Shown here: positions 46,259 through 58,500 of the stretch, one piece after another
Layout of the letters: each line of letters starts with the position of its first letter
Position numbering within the stretch: position 1 is the stretch's first letter
Assembly (NCBI GenBank): GCA_905182995.1
Contig: CAJJDP010000051.1
Coordinates: 316,718-380,717 of the forward strand
DNA from: Paramecium octaurelia
Taxonomy: Eukaryota > Ciliophora > Oligohymenophorea > Peniculida > Parameciidae
Direction: 5' to 3'
DNA length: 64,000 nucleotides
Position numbers and translations under genes: made by a program
The notes under the pieces: generated by a model
The model's database searches: none
The model's input: only the letters and a program-made list of their open reading frames with translations
Told to the model about the DNA's origin: nothing

Positions 46259-47566
46259 TCAATCCATCAAATATAATATTTAATTGATATGAACTAATAT
46301 TGAGTTTAAAAAACCCATTCGGCTTTTATTTTTCTTTTGAGTTTCTTGCTTTCTTTTAACAAAGCTATGCTGATAGAAATCAGTAAGCTTAATTAAATCA
46401 TATATGTAATATCCTATCAATGATTTGTAGAGCAACTAGAAATCTGAATGCTGAGGATTCCATAGATCGCATTATCCCCAAGGGTATTGTCTGCCTTAAA
46501 TCTTCTTGCCTTATTCATTGTAATATTCATAGGTAGAAGCAATAATCATGAATGGAGAACACTATCCAAATTCTCCATATTTTAGTTATTATTTAAATGA
46601 TTCATCATTAATCTTGAGACAATCATAGATGTCAATTTTGAACTCTTTGAAGATCGTATTGTATCTTAATTTTAATTCAAGAACTTCAGATTTTGTATAT
46701 TAATCACCTCTGGCCAAGATTGGAATAACATTTACTAAGTTGGATAACTTTTGTAAATATTGGATGTCCTCATTAAAATATGCTGGTCCGCTCAGAAAGT
46801 AAAGACATAAGTGAATCTATGGAATAGTGACACATTTGCTTACTCTTTCGTCATTTACTAAATTGGACATTTAAGAATATAAGGTTTTGTTGAGATAGGC
46901 ATACTTATTTCTTCTAATTTATGTTTTGAACTTTAATAAGGATCTCAAAATACCTTTTAATCTATTAAATGTCTAATATCCTTAAACCAGTCCTTTTGGT
47001 TATTTTTTTAAAAACCTTTTGCATCAAATATGTTTAAATAAACAATTTAGTTATCATATTCGATGATGCCCATTGATTCTTGTACGTTGTTAGTGTCAGT
47101 TCTGTTCCCCTCATATTGTCTTGATATTGGTTTCTAGATATTGGTTTTTTAGGATTATTACTTTATTGAGTAAAGCATCAACGAAAGTGGATTTTCCAGT
47201 CCCAGATTGTCCAGCAATCAAGAGATTTAATGTGACTTGACTCTTCTACGGTCCACAAGAAAGTGAGAATTGGTTTTTGTCAATGTAAGATTGAGCATAT
47301 GTGCTTTAAACTAATGGATCTTATAACTCCTTAATTTCAATTTTTGCGCTTGGAATCCTTATTTCTTCTTATGAAGAGACAGGAAAAATAGATTTCCTTC
47401 AAGATTATTTCAAAAGTTACGTAGTATGACTGTTATCAAAGTCAATTTTTTTACAATGGCTTTATGTAAATAAGAAACGTTATTACATCCAATTACACTG
47501 GAGATGTTAATCTTTTGTAATAGAGTTTTGTGGAATTGGAGAGGGACTTGATATTAGATCAATCAT
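46259..47566 (-). CDS. Septin-family GTPase
   Basis: ATG at 47566, TGA at 46261-46259. Introns of 24 nt (AAG), 28 nt (TAG) and 23 nt (AAG) give about 410 residues. An N-terminal extension of about 100 residues precedes the G domain. Motifs: G1 AGQSGTGKST; G3 DAKGF (usual DTPG); septin block HLCLYFLSGP; G4 position NVIPILARGD (usual AKAD); and septin unique element RQYPWGQCDLWNPQHSDFQLL. No long C-terminal coiled coil, only a short basic tail. Septins form GTP-dependent filaments, and in ciliates they have been linked to mitochondria. The changed G4 residues may weaken guanine recognition. Confident on family, not on GTPase activity. Confidence 0.88.
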
Positions 47567-47851
47567 TTTTATTGAGTTTTATTTTATTTTCAAAATAACA
47601 ATCACATTATAAAATTTACATAAATGGAGGAAAATCTATGATAATAAATTCGGTTTATTTTCTAAATAATTACATACTAAAAATATTTGATGGGATTGGA
47701 TTGCAAAAAAGTGATAAAACTGACAATAAATTTAAATGAATAATTTGTAGTTGATTTAATATTAACAAAAAAATAATGAAAAATGTAAGTTAATTAATAA
47801 TGAATTGAGAAAACAATTTAATTTAAAATTTCTTAATTTTTTATTAAATCA

Positions 47852-49599
47852 TCAATAATTTCTAGTTCGTTTGATTGCTGGCTATGATTTGTCGATGGAT
47901 TGTTTTCTGCCCCTTGTCTTTTACTTATCATTATAGATGGATGTTTTTGCATCTATTTCATAATCCATTCTATCAAATTTCTTTTTCTTCATTTTGTCTG
48001 TTCCATGTAACATTGAATTTAATTTTGGTTATCCTTTGTGTTTGAATTGTGCTGGCTTCAATTCCTGTTATATAGTACATTTAGTTTTTCCAGTGTAAGG
48101 ACAACAGAATTCTTAGTTGCAATTAGATGGCTGTGCCTATAATAAGTAATAAAAGCAATGATATCTGTATTTCATAGAAATTGGTAAACTCTTATGATTG
48201 GGTTTATTTATTACACACTCTAAACACAAATACTCCTCATTGTCATGATAAAAGTATAAGAATATCTCATGTTCACATTTGGAACATAATTAAACCTCTT
48301 TACAACATTCAACCAATTAAGATGATGGGGGATCTATAAGGTGTAATTTTCTGTTTTCCTAATCAAAGAAATTTTAAAGTTCTAATTAAATTCTTTCAAT
48401 TGTCATTTAAGATAAAGATTTTTCATGTATATATAAGTCTAACATTAGATTCTTATATGGAATAACAGTCCTGTAATTGATTTCTTTATTTAACTTATGT
48501 CTTTCACTCATGGCTTCAAGTGTCATATCATCTAAAGCCACCTGATTCCAAGCTGTATTAATTGTTTGTCCTAAGGACTTTACCCAATGCAAACAGCCCG
48601 CACCCAATATAACTACGTCTCCTTTCTTTTACAAGGTGTATCGAAATGGTATTCCATTTTTCAAAAAGAATTCAGGTTCTTTAAACCACAATCCTTCATT
48701 CTTAAAAATATCAGTTTCAAATAATTCTATGACTTTTTATCTTAATCTTTACACATGTTCATTATCCACTGTAATCCAAACACAATCTGCAGGTCCATGA
48801 TTGATATTGATAGCATTAACACTCAGGTTTTCTTAATGTCCTCCTGTCCACACTCCATCTGTTTTTATATATATTTACGGTATATTGACACCATCAATCT
48901 CCTATCTTAAGTAACTTAATCCGTCATTTTCACCCTGAGGTCTCAAACACTTTGGTAAGAACTATTTCAAGTGGTTTATCTCCTTATCCCAACCTTGCAT
49001 ATTCACATTGACAGCAAACAAACGCTGATCTGCTTGCAATCCTTCTTTTCTTATGAATTTTGTTGGATCATTGAGATAATCTATATAATCCATAATCTTC
49101 ATTCCCTCCAATTGTTAATTTATTCTACATGGTGAAAATGAATCATATCCTGGTTGTTACACTCTGATGTCAGTATATTAATTTCCATGATTTTATTTAA
49201 GAGCTTCGAAATTAAAAAACACATTTATCATCTCTAATGCTTTTGGGTCTATTGTGAGAATGCTAATTTGATGTTTTAACCAAGATAAAGACTTCTCTTC
49301 ATAGATTTTTAACATTTCACTAAAATTATAATAGTAAGGTTTTCCGATGCAAGAACCATCAACCATCGATTTGTATTCATAGGCAATCACCTTGCTTTGA
49401 TAAAAGGTCACCCAATCATCCTCTTTTAAATATGCAGGCAGATCTCTTTGACAATAAACCTATTTTTGTAAAATTAAATAAATACCTTCACAAAGCCTCC
49501 ATCCCTAATCACTTAATCATACACCTATTATCCATTTGCATACAGCAAGTTTCTCTCTTGTAAAGAAAGTGGCAGATTATCCAATAAGTATTTTTGCAT
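47852..49599 (-). CDS. JmjC histone demethylase, UTX/KDM6-like
   Basis: ATG at 49599, TGA at 47854-47852. Introns include 26 nt near 49460-49485 (TAG) and one near 48125-48150; about 560 residues. The catalytic JmjC domain shows GGHQENLSVNAININHGPADC, holding the Fe(II) ligands His and Glu (HxE), and GAGCLHWVKSLGQTINTAWN, holding the third ligand His. WFKEPEFFLKNGIPFRYTLQKKGDVVIL lies between them. After it comes a KDM6-type zinc module (CSKCEHEIF...CLECV) and a basic tail KKKKFDRMDYE...KRTRNY likely to act as a nuclear signal. The family removes methyl groups from H3K27 using 2-oxoglutarate and O2. In Paramecium, H3K27 methylation is tied to DNA elimination and silencing, so a chromatin role is plausible. 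An in-frame upstream ORF (to 49839) leaves the true start slightly open. Confidence 0.92.
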
Positions 49600-49659
49600 T
49601 CTAAAATTTATCCTTAACCAAATAAATTAAATGTAATAATTATTTAAAATATTTGAAAT

Positions 49660-50195
49660 TGATAAAATTACATACTGATCTCTTCCTTATAATAATTTAC
49701 TCAAAAAATCAATTGTTTTATTTAATCCGCAACATTTTTCAAAATTTTAATGTTTATCTGAACCATACTTCCAATAATTTTATGTTGATATTTTATCACC
49801 TAATCCTGATAATTGAATTAAAATGAAACTTTGATCCATTAAATTCTAAGTTTTATAAACTTCATAGACTAGGAAAATAGGATCATTAAGTAAGGAGTAT
49901 ATATGTTCTATAACGAATGTATTATTGAAATATTAACCCAAAATCATTGTTAAATGTACTAATATTATTTAAAATCCTGAGTCAATAAATGAATTCAAAG
50001 AATTAGAGAATATTTATCTAAATACACTTATGAGTGATTCACTTTAATTCACTTATCATCATTACTCTATACAAAATTAAATTAGGACTTAAGTATCCAG
50101 TAATTATTATTTCGCTAACGATTAAATTTAACTAATTCTACATTAATATTCTTATAGTTGAAATAATATGCGCTAATATTACCACTGTATTTCGT
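49660..50195 (-). pseudogene. ARM-repeat (importin-alpha-like) gene or relic
   Basis: Minus-strand coding-like sequence continuous across a 25-nt TAG intron near 50005-50030. It reads VVILAHIISTIRILMQNQLNL, QIFSNSLNSFIDSGFQIILVHLTMILG and, from an internal Met at 49839, QLSGLGDKISTQNYWKYG. The order of a Trp/Ser-Asn-type helix, an (L/I)IDSG helix and a GLxDKI helix recalls the C-terminal ARM repeats of importin alpha, but residues are poorly conserved. Neither a start upstream of 50195 nor a TGA at the 3' end is clear; the frame runs into the JmjC gene in the same frame. The stretch 50196-50480 shows nothing definite. Confidence 0.35.
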
Positions 50196-50480
50196 TTAAT
50201 ATTATATTGTATAGATTTTGCACTAATTCATAAATTTTAGAAACTTTATTAAAAATGATTATTATTCTTTTATACGAGTTGTCAAATATTAATATTTTTT
50301 TTAAATTTGATTCAAATTAAATCATTATTCTATTTTCTTACCAATCACATAAGAAAAACTCTAAATATTTAAATCCCTTATTTTATTGAATAATGTGCAT
50401 TCAGTATATTTGTAAGATAGATAAATATGAGTTATATAAACAAATACAATATACACAAAAACTATTCACAAATACAAAGG

Positions 50481-50894
50481 TCATGCTTGATAATCTGAAT
50501 TTAATCTAAATCTCACCTTCTTTATACCGTTCATCAATTTGAAAGTATAATCAGATAGATCTTCAAACTAATGTTTTATAGGCGAAAGACTCTTAGTTTG
50601 ATTTTCTGCTGACTCATTTTGTTGTTTTTCATAAAATGCCTCCATTGAGTTCAGTGATCTGACATATGCTTCTTTACTAATCAATGTGCTAGTATGCAAT
50701 AAAGTTTTAGTCCATTCCTTTGTGGTAGCTAAAGAACCAATGAAGCTTTGCTATTTCAGAGCGATATGCAATTGATTTTTTAATTTAATGTCATCTTTTG
50801 TTTTTGGGATCAAAGGAAGAAGTTCCCCGTATTTTATACACAAAGCATCATTTTCCTCTCTATCAACCATTATATTACTAATTGAAGAATCCAT
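50481..50894 (-). CDS. Hypothetical small soluble protein
   Basis: Intronless frame, ATG 50894 to TGA 50483-50481, 137 residues. Helical and mixed-charge (DDIKLKNQLHIALKQQSF, KEAYVRSLNSMEAFYEKQQ), no membrane segment, no signal peptide, no domain recognised. Codon content matches neighbours. Likely a real lineage-specific gene. Confidence 0.65.
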
Positions 50895-51572
50895 TTAGAG
50901 ATTTCAATAAATTCTGTTTTTTTAAGTGAAAAATTATTTATTAAGTGGAAAACAAAACTTAAAGTCTATTAATAATTTCAAAAGTGGCTTCAGTAATAAT
51001 CCGTAATATTGAAATTCAAAGGAAATAATGGTGTTTCATATTGATTTTAATATAATTATTTAGGAAACCACACACCAGGTTAATATTTATTAATGATTTA
51101 TAAATGAGGTTAAATACTTAGTGGACGCTTCAAAAATGTAGAATAAAGGAAAAAGGCTCAAGTTTAGGCTTGTGTGAAGCAGGTTCAGCAGATATCAGAT
51201 GTATAATAAGTAAGTTTTGCTTTTCTCTGCCTTTATTTTTATAATAAGTTTATAATGAAATGTTGTACGATAATTCAAATTATATTATTTTAATGCATAT
51301 TAACGCACAATGCAATTCAATAACATAATTTATGACTCTTTATAGATGTCATATTTTTAAATTATATTAAGTTTAGAAATATGGATATATATTCTTTGAG
51401 ATAGTCAAGAAATGGATATAATTATGTTAGAATAAAAATTATTCCTAAAATTTATATCTCTAAGCGAATAGAATCTGATTAGTTCTTTTCTTACATTTAA
51501 ATTAGTTTTTAGTTTAGAATGAATTGTAATAGTTTATAAGATATAAAGTAATAAAACCAATGCAAATTTCAA
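50895..51572. other. Spacer with a GC-richer island
   Basis: 678 bp between two minus-strand hypothetical genes. Most is AT-rich. About 51120-51235 is clearly richer in G and C than its surroundings and has no good ORF. A small stem (GCTT...AAGC) lies in it. It could be an uncharacterised non-coding RNA or a promoter element, and I cannot tell which. No tRNA cloverleaf fits. Confidence 0.35.
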
Positions 51573-52190
51573 TCACTTTTCAAATTCCTCAATTAATTCA
51601 GAGACTATGTTTATTAAAGTTGTTTATTTTATTTAATATGCTTATACTAAAATTCTTATTAAAATGGCAAAATCAGTTTCATCAAAAATCCGATTTTATA
51701 TTGCTAATTGTCGAATCCATTTTTTGATTGGATATTAGGGTCCATGTAAAGTTTTAATGCAAGCTTCCCAATCCACTTTTGTTTTTGTGCTTTCGGGTAT
51801 AAATTTACTTAATTCAATGTTAGGTGGTGGTAGAAGCTTTGTATAAAGCATCTTTTCTTATGTTGACTTTGATTTGATATTGTTCAATTTATTTTGAAGA
51901 GAACTTATATTAGTTGGAGATGGCAATCTTCTGAAGAAGTAGGATGGTTCTTTTTTATTTCTGTCTGTCAAACATTCTTTAATGGTTTATAGTTTCTTTT
52001 TGTGTATTTCCATATGGAAATCATGTATGTAAGGTATTTTTTAATTTTCGTTCTTTTTGTCAAATTAATTTCTAAGATCCAAATTGATTTGTCTTTCTTT
52101 GATTTATTGTAAACATAATCGATGTCCCCATAATTGGGATATGATGATCTGTCGACCTCCCACATTTCGAGTGTCGGGAGTGAATTGCAT
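51573..52190 (-). CDS. Hypothetical protein
   Basis: Intronless frame, ATG 52190 to TGA 51575-51573, 205 residues. Basic N-terminal half (VGGRQIIISQLWGHRLCLQQ, DKKNENQKIPYIHDFHME), then a Pro-containing segment (KLLPPPNIELSKFIPES) and an aromatic block (VDWEACIKTLHGPQYPIKKWIRQL), then an acidic end (ELIEEFEK). No membrane segment. Not recognised. Its start is 78 bp from the stop of the Pumilio gene upstream on the same strand. Confidence 0.65.
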
Positions 52191-52267
52191 ACGTTAATAA
52201 ATATTATTAATAAATAATGTCTAATTTTTTATTCATAATTATATTGTCATAATAATCTCAATTATAT

Positions 52268-53951
52268 TCATGATTTGTACATTAATAAGGTCTTTTCGAT
52301 TAGCTAATAGATTCTTTAGCCGAAATCGGAGGATCTTATTGCTGTGATCAGATATTAATCTTATCTCAAGATGTCTATCAAAGGTTACAAAATATTGTGA
52401 TTTGACATAATGATCATTTTCTTCATAACGTAGTTCCCAAATGGATTGATCGATAGATTCACAAAAATGTTTCTAATGAATAAATCAAGAAAAGTACTAT
52501 CTGTTGGTTTAGGATTTAGAAATCAGTATAGACATGATCTGCTATTTGACTTCATTAGTAGAGGCTTCCACAACCTTTTCGACTGTATTGCTAGCATACT
52601 TGTTCATACACAAAATCTCAAAGTTTGAGAGTACAAAGTTGACAACAAACTGTTAATACTGAGAGTTCTTGATGGCAAACTGTAAGATGTGATTTCCGAA
52701 TTCTTATTAAGACAGATTATATTGGTGTTACAAACAAGTGGTCATGATCTTATCAGTCTGAATGGGAGAAAACAATTCAAGAGCCTTCAACAATATCTTG
52801 CATCCATATTAAGATGAACATAAGTATAAGGTTGAGTCTTCGATTGGTTATAAGAAAAACTCGATCTTCTCTTTCTGCAATACTTCCAAGCATTTGAGAA
52901 TCACATAGTTGCCACTTGAGTCGTAAAGTAGCGATTTCACTTAGAGTTTGATTGAGTCAATGAATTAGTCCTGGAGAGACTCATTGTTGTAAATGATTTC
53001 AATAATCTTCTAAATGACTCTACATCCAAAATTATTCTTCGACAATTCATAAGCATGAGGTCTTATCTTATTAAATAATCTCAACTATTGAATTGGAGTA
53101 CCTATCGGATAATAGACTATAAATCAATACCTTTCTCGAATATCTTCTACATCACATAATTTCCAAATACGTCTTTTGAAAATTGAACGCAAGATCTCTC
53201 GAGCTTACTAAAAATCAGTTCTCTTTGATCTGGTTTCCCATGCTCAATTATCTTTTGGACCTTTCGCGATAACAATTGGTTACCACACATGTTGTCCTAA
53301 TTAAATAAACATAAAATCATACGATGTCATTGGTCAATTACATATCATCATTTATCTCATTTAAGGGCTGTCTTTCTTATTAATATCCAGTAAAACCTAA
53401 TCCATTCAATGGTTATGAATAATTAAATCCAGGCTAATAAATTCCATGAGGTCTCAACACTCCTGGAGAATAGGGCACTTAATAATCAGCCAATCGATTA
53501 TGAGGTTTATTCAAGTATCCAAAGTGTTCATTTCCAATTTTCCTGTAATTGATTGAACTTTCCTATGTTGAAAACGAGTGACCATCAAAACTAATTGAGA
53601 CACTCTATCTATCATCTTATCTTGAAAATTTGAAATGATTCTGTGGATACTGTGGATACATAGCTTTATTCGACATCGGACTCTGGGCCTAGTCGGATCC
53701 TAAAGACATATGTTCGAACGATCTGTTGAAACTATCGAAATATTGTTTTTCTGAAGTAGAAGCCTACAGGTTATGGATCCGATTCTTACATTTTCAATAA
53801 TGCTATCACTTTCGAACCCTTGATTGCATAAAGGACTGTTGTTATTAGAAAAAACTTCTTCATAATCATCATCTAAGTTAATCAAAATAATACTACTTCT
53901 CAGAATAGATCCTAACAAATCATCCTCCGCTTCATATTCTTTTGCTGACAT
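52268..53951 (-). CDS. Pumilio/PUF RNA-binding protein
   Basis: ATG at 53951, TGA at 52270-52268. Introns of 26 nt (about 53762-53787), about 27 nt and 29 nt (both TAG) are needed, plus probably one before the last repeat; about 530 residues. The N-terminal 170 residues are disordered with Tyr/Pro/Gly-rich text (YPQYPQNHF, GIYQPGFNYSQP). Then the Pumilio homology domain with eight repeats: MCGNQLLSRKVQKIIEHG, SKDVFGNYVMQKIFE, SKNNFGCRVIQKIIE, YDSSGNYVILKCLE, CSSQYGCKILLKALE, SQQEFGNHILQFAI, MNKYASNTVEKVVE and SINPFGNYVMKKM. These repeats bind specific 3'-UTR bases, one per repeat, and usually repress or destabilise mRNAs. Some base-contact positions differ from human PUM1, so its target motif may too. 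Confidence 0.9.
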
Positions 53952-54034
53952 ATTTAATTGTATGATATAAATATTACTAAAATTTTATGAAATTCAAGAA
54001 AAATATAAATACACTAATTTCAGAATTTAATTAT

Positions 54035-54341
54035 TCATCTCCTGATACATAATTATTAATTTGAGCCTCTTTCGCAACCATTTATACTCGAATTAACAAC
54101 ACAAAATCTCCAATCAAATACAACGGATCTTAATTCCATCAGTGCCTCTAACTAGTTATTAAGGGTTGTATATAATCCAAACCTCAATTGACCATATTTA
54201 TATAATACTAAAAGCTATCGAATTGATTGTGCATTGAAACTGCTTCAGATAAGGTTAACAACTTGCCTATGATATTTAAATGTTGATTATATAAACCAAA
54301 TAGGAATATAAAAAAAATTAATTGATTTTATTATGTAACCA
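54035..54341 (-). CDS. Small hypothetical protein, start uncertain
   Basis: TGA at 54037-54035. A 26-nt intron at 54183-54208 with an unusual GAG acceptor joins KLLTLSEAVSMHNQFDSF to FGLYTTLNNQLEALMELRSVVFDW, giving a continuous helical protein of 60-93 residues. The longest start (54341) overlaps the start of the divergent Myb gene by 9 bp, and an internal ATG at 54234 is also possible. No family recognised. A competing plus-strand reading of this stretch is less convincing. Confidence 0.45.
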
Positions 54342-55485
54342 TATTTATTCCAGGGTGACCAATAGTTTGCATATCAACTAGATTCAGATATCCAAAGTAA
54401 AGAATTTAGAGATTTCTCAAGAATACATCCCATATTAGAATCATAATGAATTCGCTTATCTTTCCTAGTTCTCTTATCCTCCCTCATTCCCAGGATACTC
54501 TATTGATTGCTTTCCTGATAATGAAGTCATACAGCATCACAAATACAAAAAAGCCAAGAAGACCAAGTAAACCTTCAATCACTATACCAAGAAATACTGA
54601 GTCTCTGGGGTTACTTCCAAAAACCCTTGACTTCGCAAAACAACAAATCGAAGAGTCTGCCCCTCCTTCTCAAATTTAAAAAGATCAAATGTACTTCATT
54701 GCACTACTTATTCATAGTCCCAAATAAATCACCCCTTACTCTATTTTCCATTGTCTACAAGGAGCTCCTATCCCTAAATTACAATCTGACATCATTTCAA
54801 ATTAAGAAGCTCATGGGTCATAGGAAGGCTCCCAATAAACCTAAAAATAAAAGGGGCAACACCAAATGACTAAGAAACCAAAAAAAGAAAACATTAACAC
54901 TGGACACTGGTCCACAGAAGAGCATACAACTTACATAGGCTTTCTTTAATAGTATGAAAGTATTATGACTTCTTCTATGATGAAAAAAACCTCGAAAATA
55001 TTCAAACAAATGAGCGAACTTATTGGAACGAGAACTCCTAGCCAATGCAGAAGCCATCATCAAAAATTTAATCCTTATGCTCTGAGGGGAGAAAATGGAA
55101 AGCGCTTACCTCGGAGCGAAAGAAGCAGAGCTGGAAGAAAGAAGAAGAATCCCTCCTGTGATATTCCAAAGGCTGGTAAGATCATTCTCTTAATTTCTTA
55201 GAGGAAGTCAACATTCAATAGCATCATTTTGATTAAGAATAATTAATGATGATGTATGACAAACATTTACTGCACCCAATCACCTATGAATAATGGAATC
55301 CCTATTATGAAATGCATCAACCCATAAAAAAAGAAGAAGATCAAGATCAACAAAATAGTTAATAAATTCAATTATAAATAAATAATTAGTAAGATTACGA
55401 GGAATTCGTTAGACTCAATTATCAAAAGCATTAGATGAATATGGATTACATAGAATGCCATAATTCTATTGTCAATGAATATTGA
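54333..55485 (+). CDS. Myb/SANT-domain protein
   Basis: ATG at 54333, TGA at 55483-55485. Introns at 54397-54421 (25 nt, AAG), 54567-54591 (25 nt, AAG), possibly 54692-54718 (27 nt, a stopless multiple of three) and 55176-55201 (26 nt, TAG). About 345 residues. The N-terminal half is Pro/Gln/Ser-rich and likely disordered. The Myb/SANT repeat (about residues 170-230) reads GHWSTEEHTTYIGFLQQYE...KIFKQMSELIGTRTPSQCRSHHQKF. It has the spaced aromatic residues and an SHHQK(Y/F) end like SHAQKYF-class Myb proteins. A basic stretch (RSERSRAGRKKKNP) follows and may be nuclear. Probably a DNA-binding transcription factor. A shorter protein starting at 54866 is possible. Confidence 0.8.
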
Positions 55486-55585
55486 GGGAACTATGATTAC
55501 CAAAATTGTTATCTATATATATATTTATTAATTTAATTGATTTGTAAATTAATACTAAATTATTTAAGTTTGAAATTGTTGATTT

Positions 55586-58500
55586 ATGAAGGAAAAAACA
55601 ATCTCAAACATACCAAAATTTAAAAAGAAATTACTGGTGCAAATCATGGAGTTTTCACTTTAATTTAGAATCTTATATGAAGATCATATCCTTAAAATAC
55701 CTCCCCTTTTATTTTCAATTACTATAATTATGTCATACCTATAGGAGATTAGTTTTCTCTTCGAAAATTATTACATCACTGATAATAGATCGTTTAGTTT
55801 CATGAAATGCCTCATCCTCGTGGCTGAATTCACTCGACCTTATAAAATTCTAGATGAGAACTTTTATCGATATTCCTACTTTATACCATTAGCAATTAAT
55901 CTAATTTATTATTCCTTGGTGCTCAAACTATTTATAAATCACAAATATGGGAAATCCAAATACCAAAAACTACTAGAGACTTTTTATTAATAAAATAGAT
56001 TTTTTATTATTTTAATGACAATATTGACTTTTATATAAGCTTTTCACTTTCACCTTATCTTTGCTAACTTGATTGAACTCAGTGTGGCTTCAATTTCACA
56101 TAATTCATAATTGAATGATGTCAATGTAGGAAATCTTATTTTTGCCATAATCACATTGATCATTGTAATCCTGAATATGATTGCCTAAATGATATGCAAT
56201 CTTGAATTCAATTAAATAACTCAAAGCAACTTTGGTGTATTGCAATAAAGTTTCAGCTTGTATTGGTAATAGATGTCAATATTGCTAGTGATTTTAATAA
56301 ATTAATTAAATGCAGATCATAAAATTAAGTTTTATTTAATATTTACTTTGTTAGCTTTAAAACTGATTTTTTGTGTTTAGTCATAATTATTGTATTTCAT
56401 TTCATTGTTTTATAAAACATATGTTGAATTAATTGGCTTAACTGCACAATTAACCATTTTGATAATATTATTAATTTTGTAAATTCAAGAAAACGATTTC
56501 GATCACAAAGATTCCCTATTATTTATAGTCTCATATCCATTACTAATTCACATAGTCTTGAATTCATTTCAAGAATATCACGAGACGATTTTATTAAATA
56601 GAAAAAGTACATTGAATGCTTATTAACAACAATACAAAATTGCTGAAATTTTCTTAAAATTTGGAGTAATCTACAACTCTCACATAGAGAATAAGCAAAA
56701 TATGGCATTCATATATAATTTTTAATTGATTCACAAAGAATCTTGTTAATCAAATCTATGTTATTGTTAAACTAGTAATTTGAGTTTTGAATAAATTATC
56801 ACAATATTTTTGAAGGAATAAATCCAATTATTTGGAGAAGTTATTAATCAAATAAAAGATAAGACTATTCGTCAGAGCATGTTTTTACGTTATTTATCCT
56901 TCATCAGCTATCTGGGTTTCAGTACTAAAGCCTTTTAATAGTCAAATGTTTAGGTCATTCATGAAAGCGAAATCAAGTATTATATTTACTACTCTTTAGT
57001 TCAAAATCAAATATATATAACAATTAAAGAAGTGAAAGCAATAAGATCGACTCCAGCCATAGTTTAGATTAGAAAAGCCATTCACAATAAAGATAACGGA
57101 ATGAATTGGAACATGATGAGTTTACAAAGGTAAAAATTATGAATTTAAGCTTCATCAATTAAATTAAGCTGAGAATGCTTCAAGATTCTATAAAAAAGTC
57201 AATGAGTAATGGTTTGAGGAAATAAAGTATCATGCAAGAGAACCTTGAACACGCAGTAAATTTATTTTTAATGTCAGAAACAGCAAACAAGAGATTGAAA
57301 GAAAAGATTATCACAAGTTTAAATAGGAAGAGACAATATTTTAATAATATCTTATTAAATACTGGATCTGGAAGTATATTTTCAAATTCTAAAAACTTGT
57401 TAATTAAATTTAAGAAAATTGAAAATGAACTACTAAAATTATACGATTAATTTCCAAGCAGAAAAATGTAAGCTTTGAATACATTTTTGTAAGCAGAATT
57501 AATGAACAATTATTTTTCAGCTTATAAATTGACTACAGTGGCATCTATTTCAGATGAAAAATTACTGAAGATGTAGTCATAAATATCTATTGATTTATTT
57601 TCTAGTAAATTAGATTACATTATCTTTGGCTTTGATAAAAAATCTCATTACTTATAGATGTAATCTACTTCAAATCTAATTCATTAATTTTTTGGATACA
57701 CTCAAGAGTAATTTAAGTAGATGAGCTTCATTGAGGCTATTTTGCCATAAGGATTTGATTTGATTCATTAGAAATTAATCCAAAATTTCCTGTAAAGTGG
57801 AGAATCTAAATTTTATAAATAAATCAATTTAAGTTTTTGCAGAACTACCCATAAGTGCATAAAACCAATTGATTTCTTTTTTGATATAAATTTATCAAAT
57901 TTTGAGGATCTCACTTTTGTTACATTCCTTTAAGATACCTAAGTGTCACCTGCTTATATATTATGTTGTGAGAATTATAAAATATAATGTATGACCAAAA
58001 ATATAGGTTAAAAATTAGGTTATGAATAACAATACCATTAGAACTTAATTGATCTGTTATTTAAATTACAAATCAACAAAGTATTTCCAAGATTTCATAA
58101 TATTTATGAATCATTTTTGTCAAGAACTTCAATTCTTCAAAAAGATGTATAGGATTAAATTAATTTTGATGATAAGTAAACTAACTATGACTAAAGTGAT
58201 GCTTAAATTTAAATGATAGTTCCAAACCCTTAAATATTTGAAAAGAAACAAAATATAAATTGGGATTAAAATGATCATACTAATTAATTAACAGCAGACG
58301 TGGTATTCCATTTAAGAAATGTCAAACAAGAACTGTTCTCCTACCTTATTGTAGAAATAAGAGATGTTAAGAGATTCCTCTAGACAGAATTCTCAACACC
58401 TTTTTAAACTGAAGTGCCCTTAAGTACCAATAATAACTTAGAATATCTTGCTTAATTAACTGACATGGACAATAACTTTGAAATAATCGAAGACTAAGAA

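Noticed and set aside
51120-51235. tRNA gene
   Set aside because: No acceptor stem, T-loop or anticodon arm could be fitted in this island.
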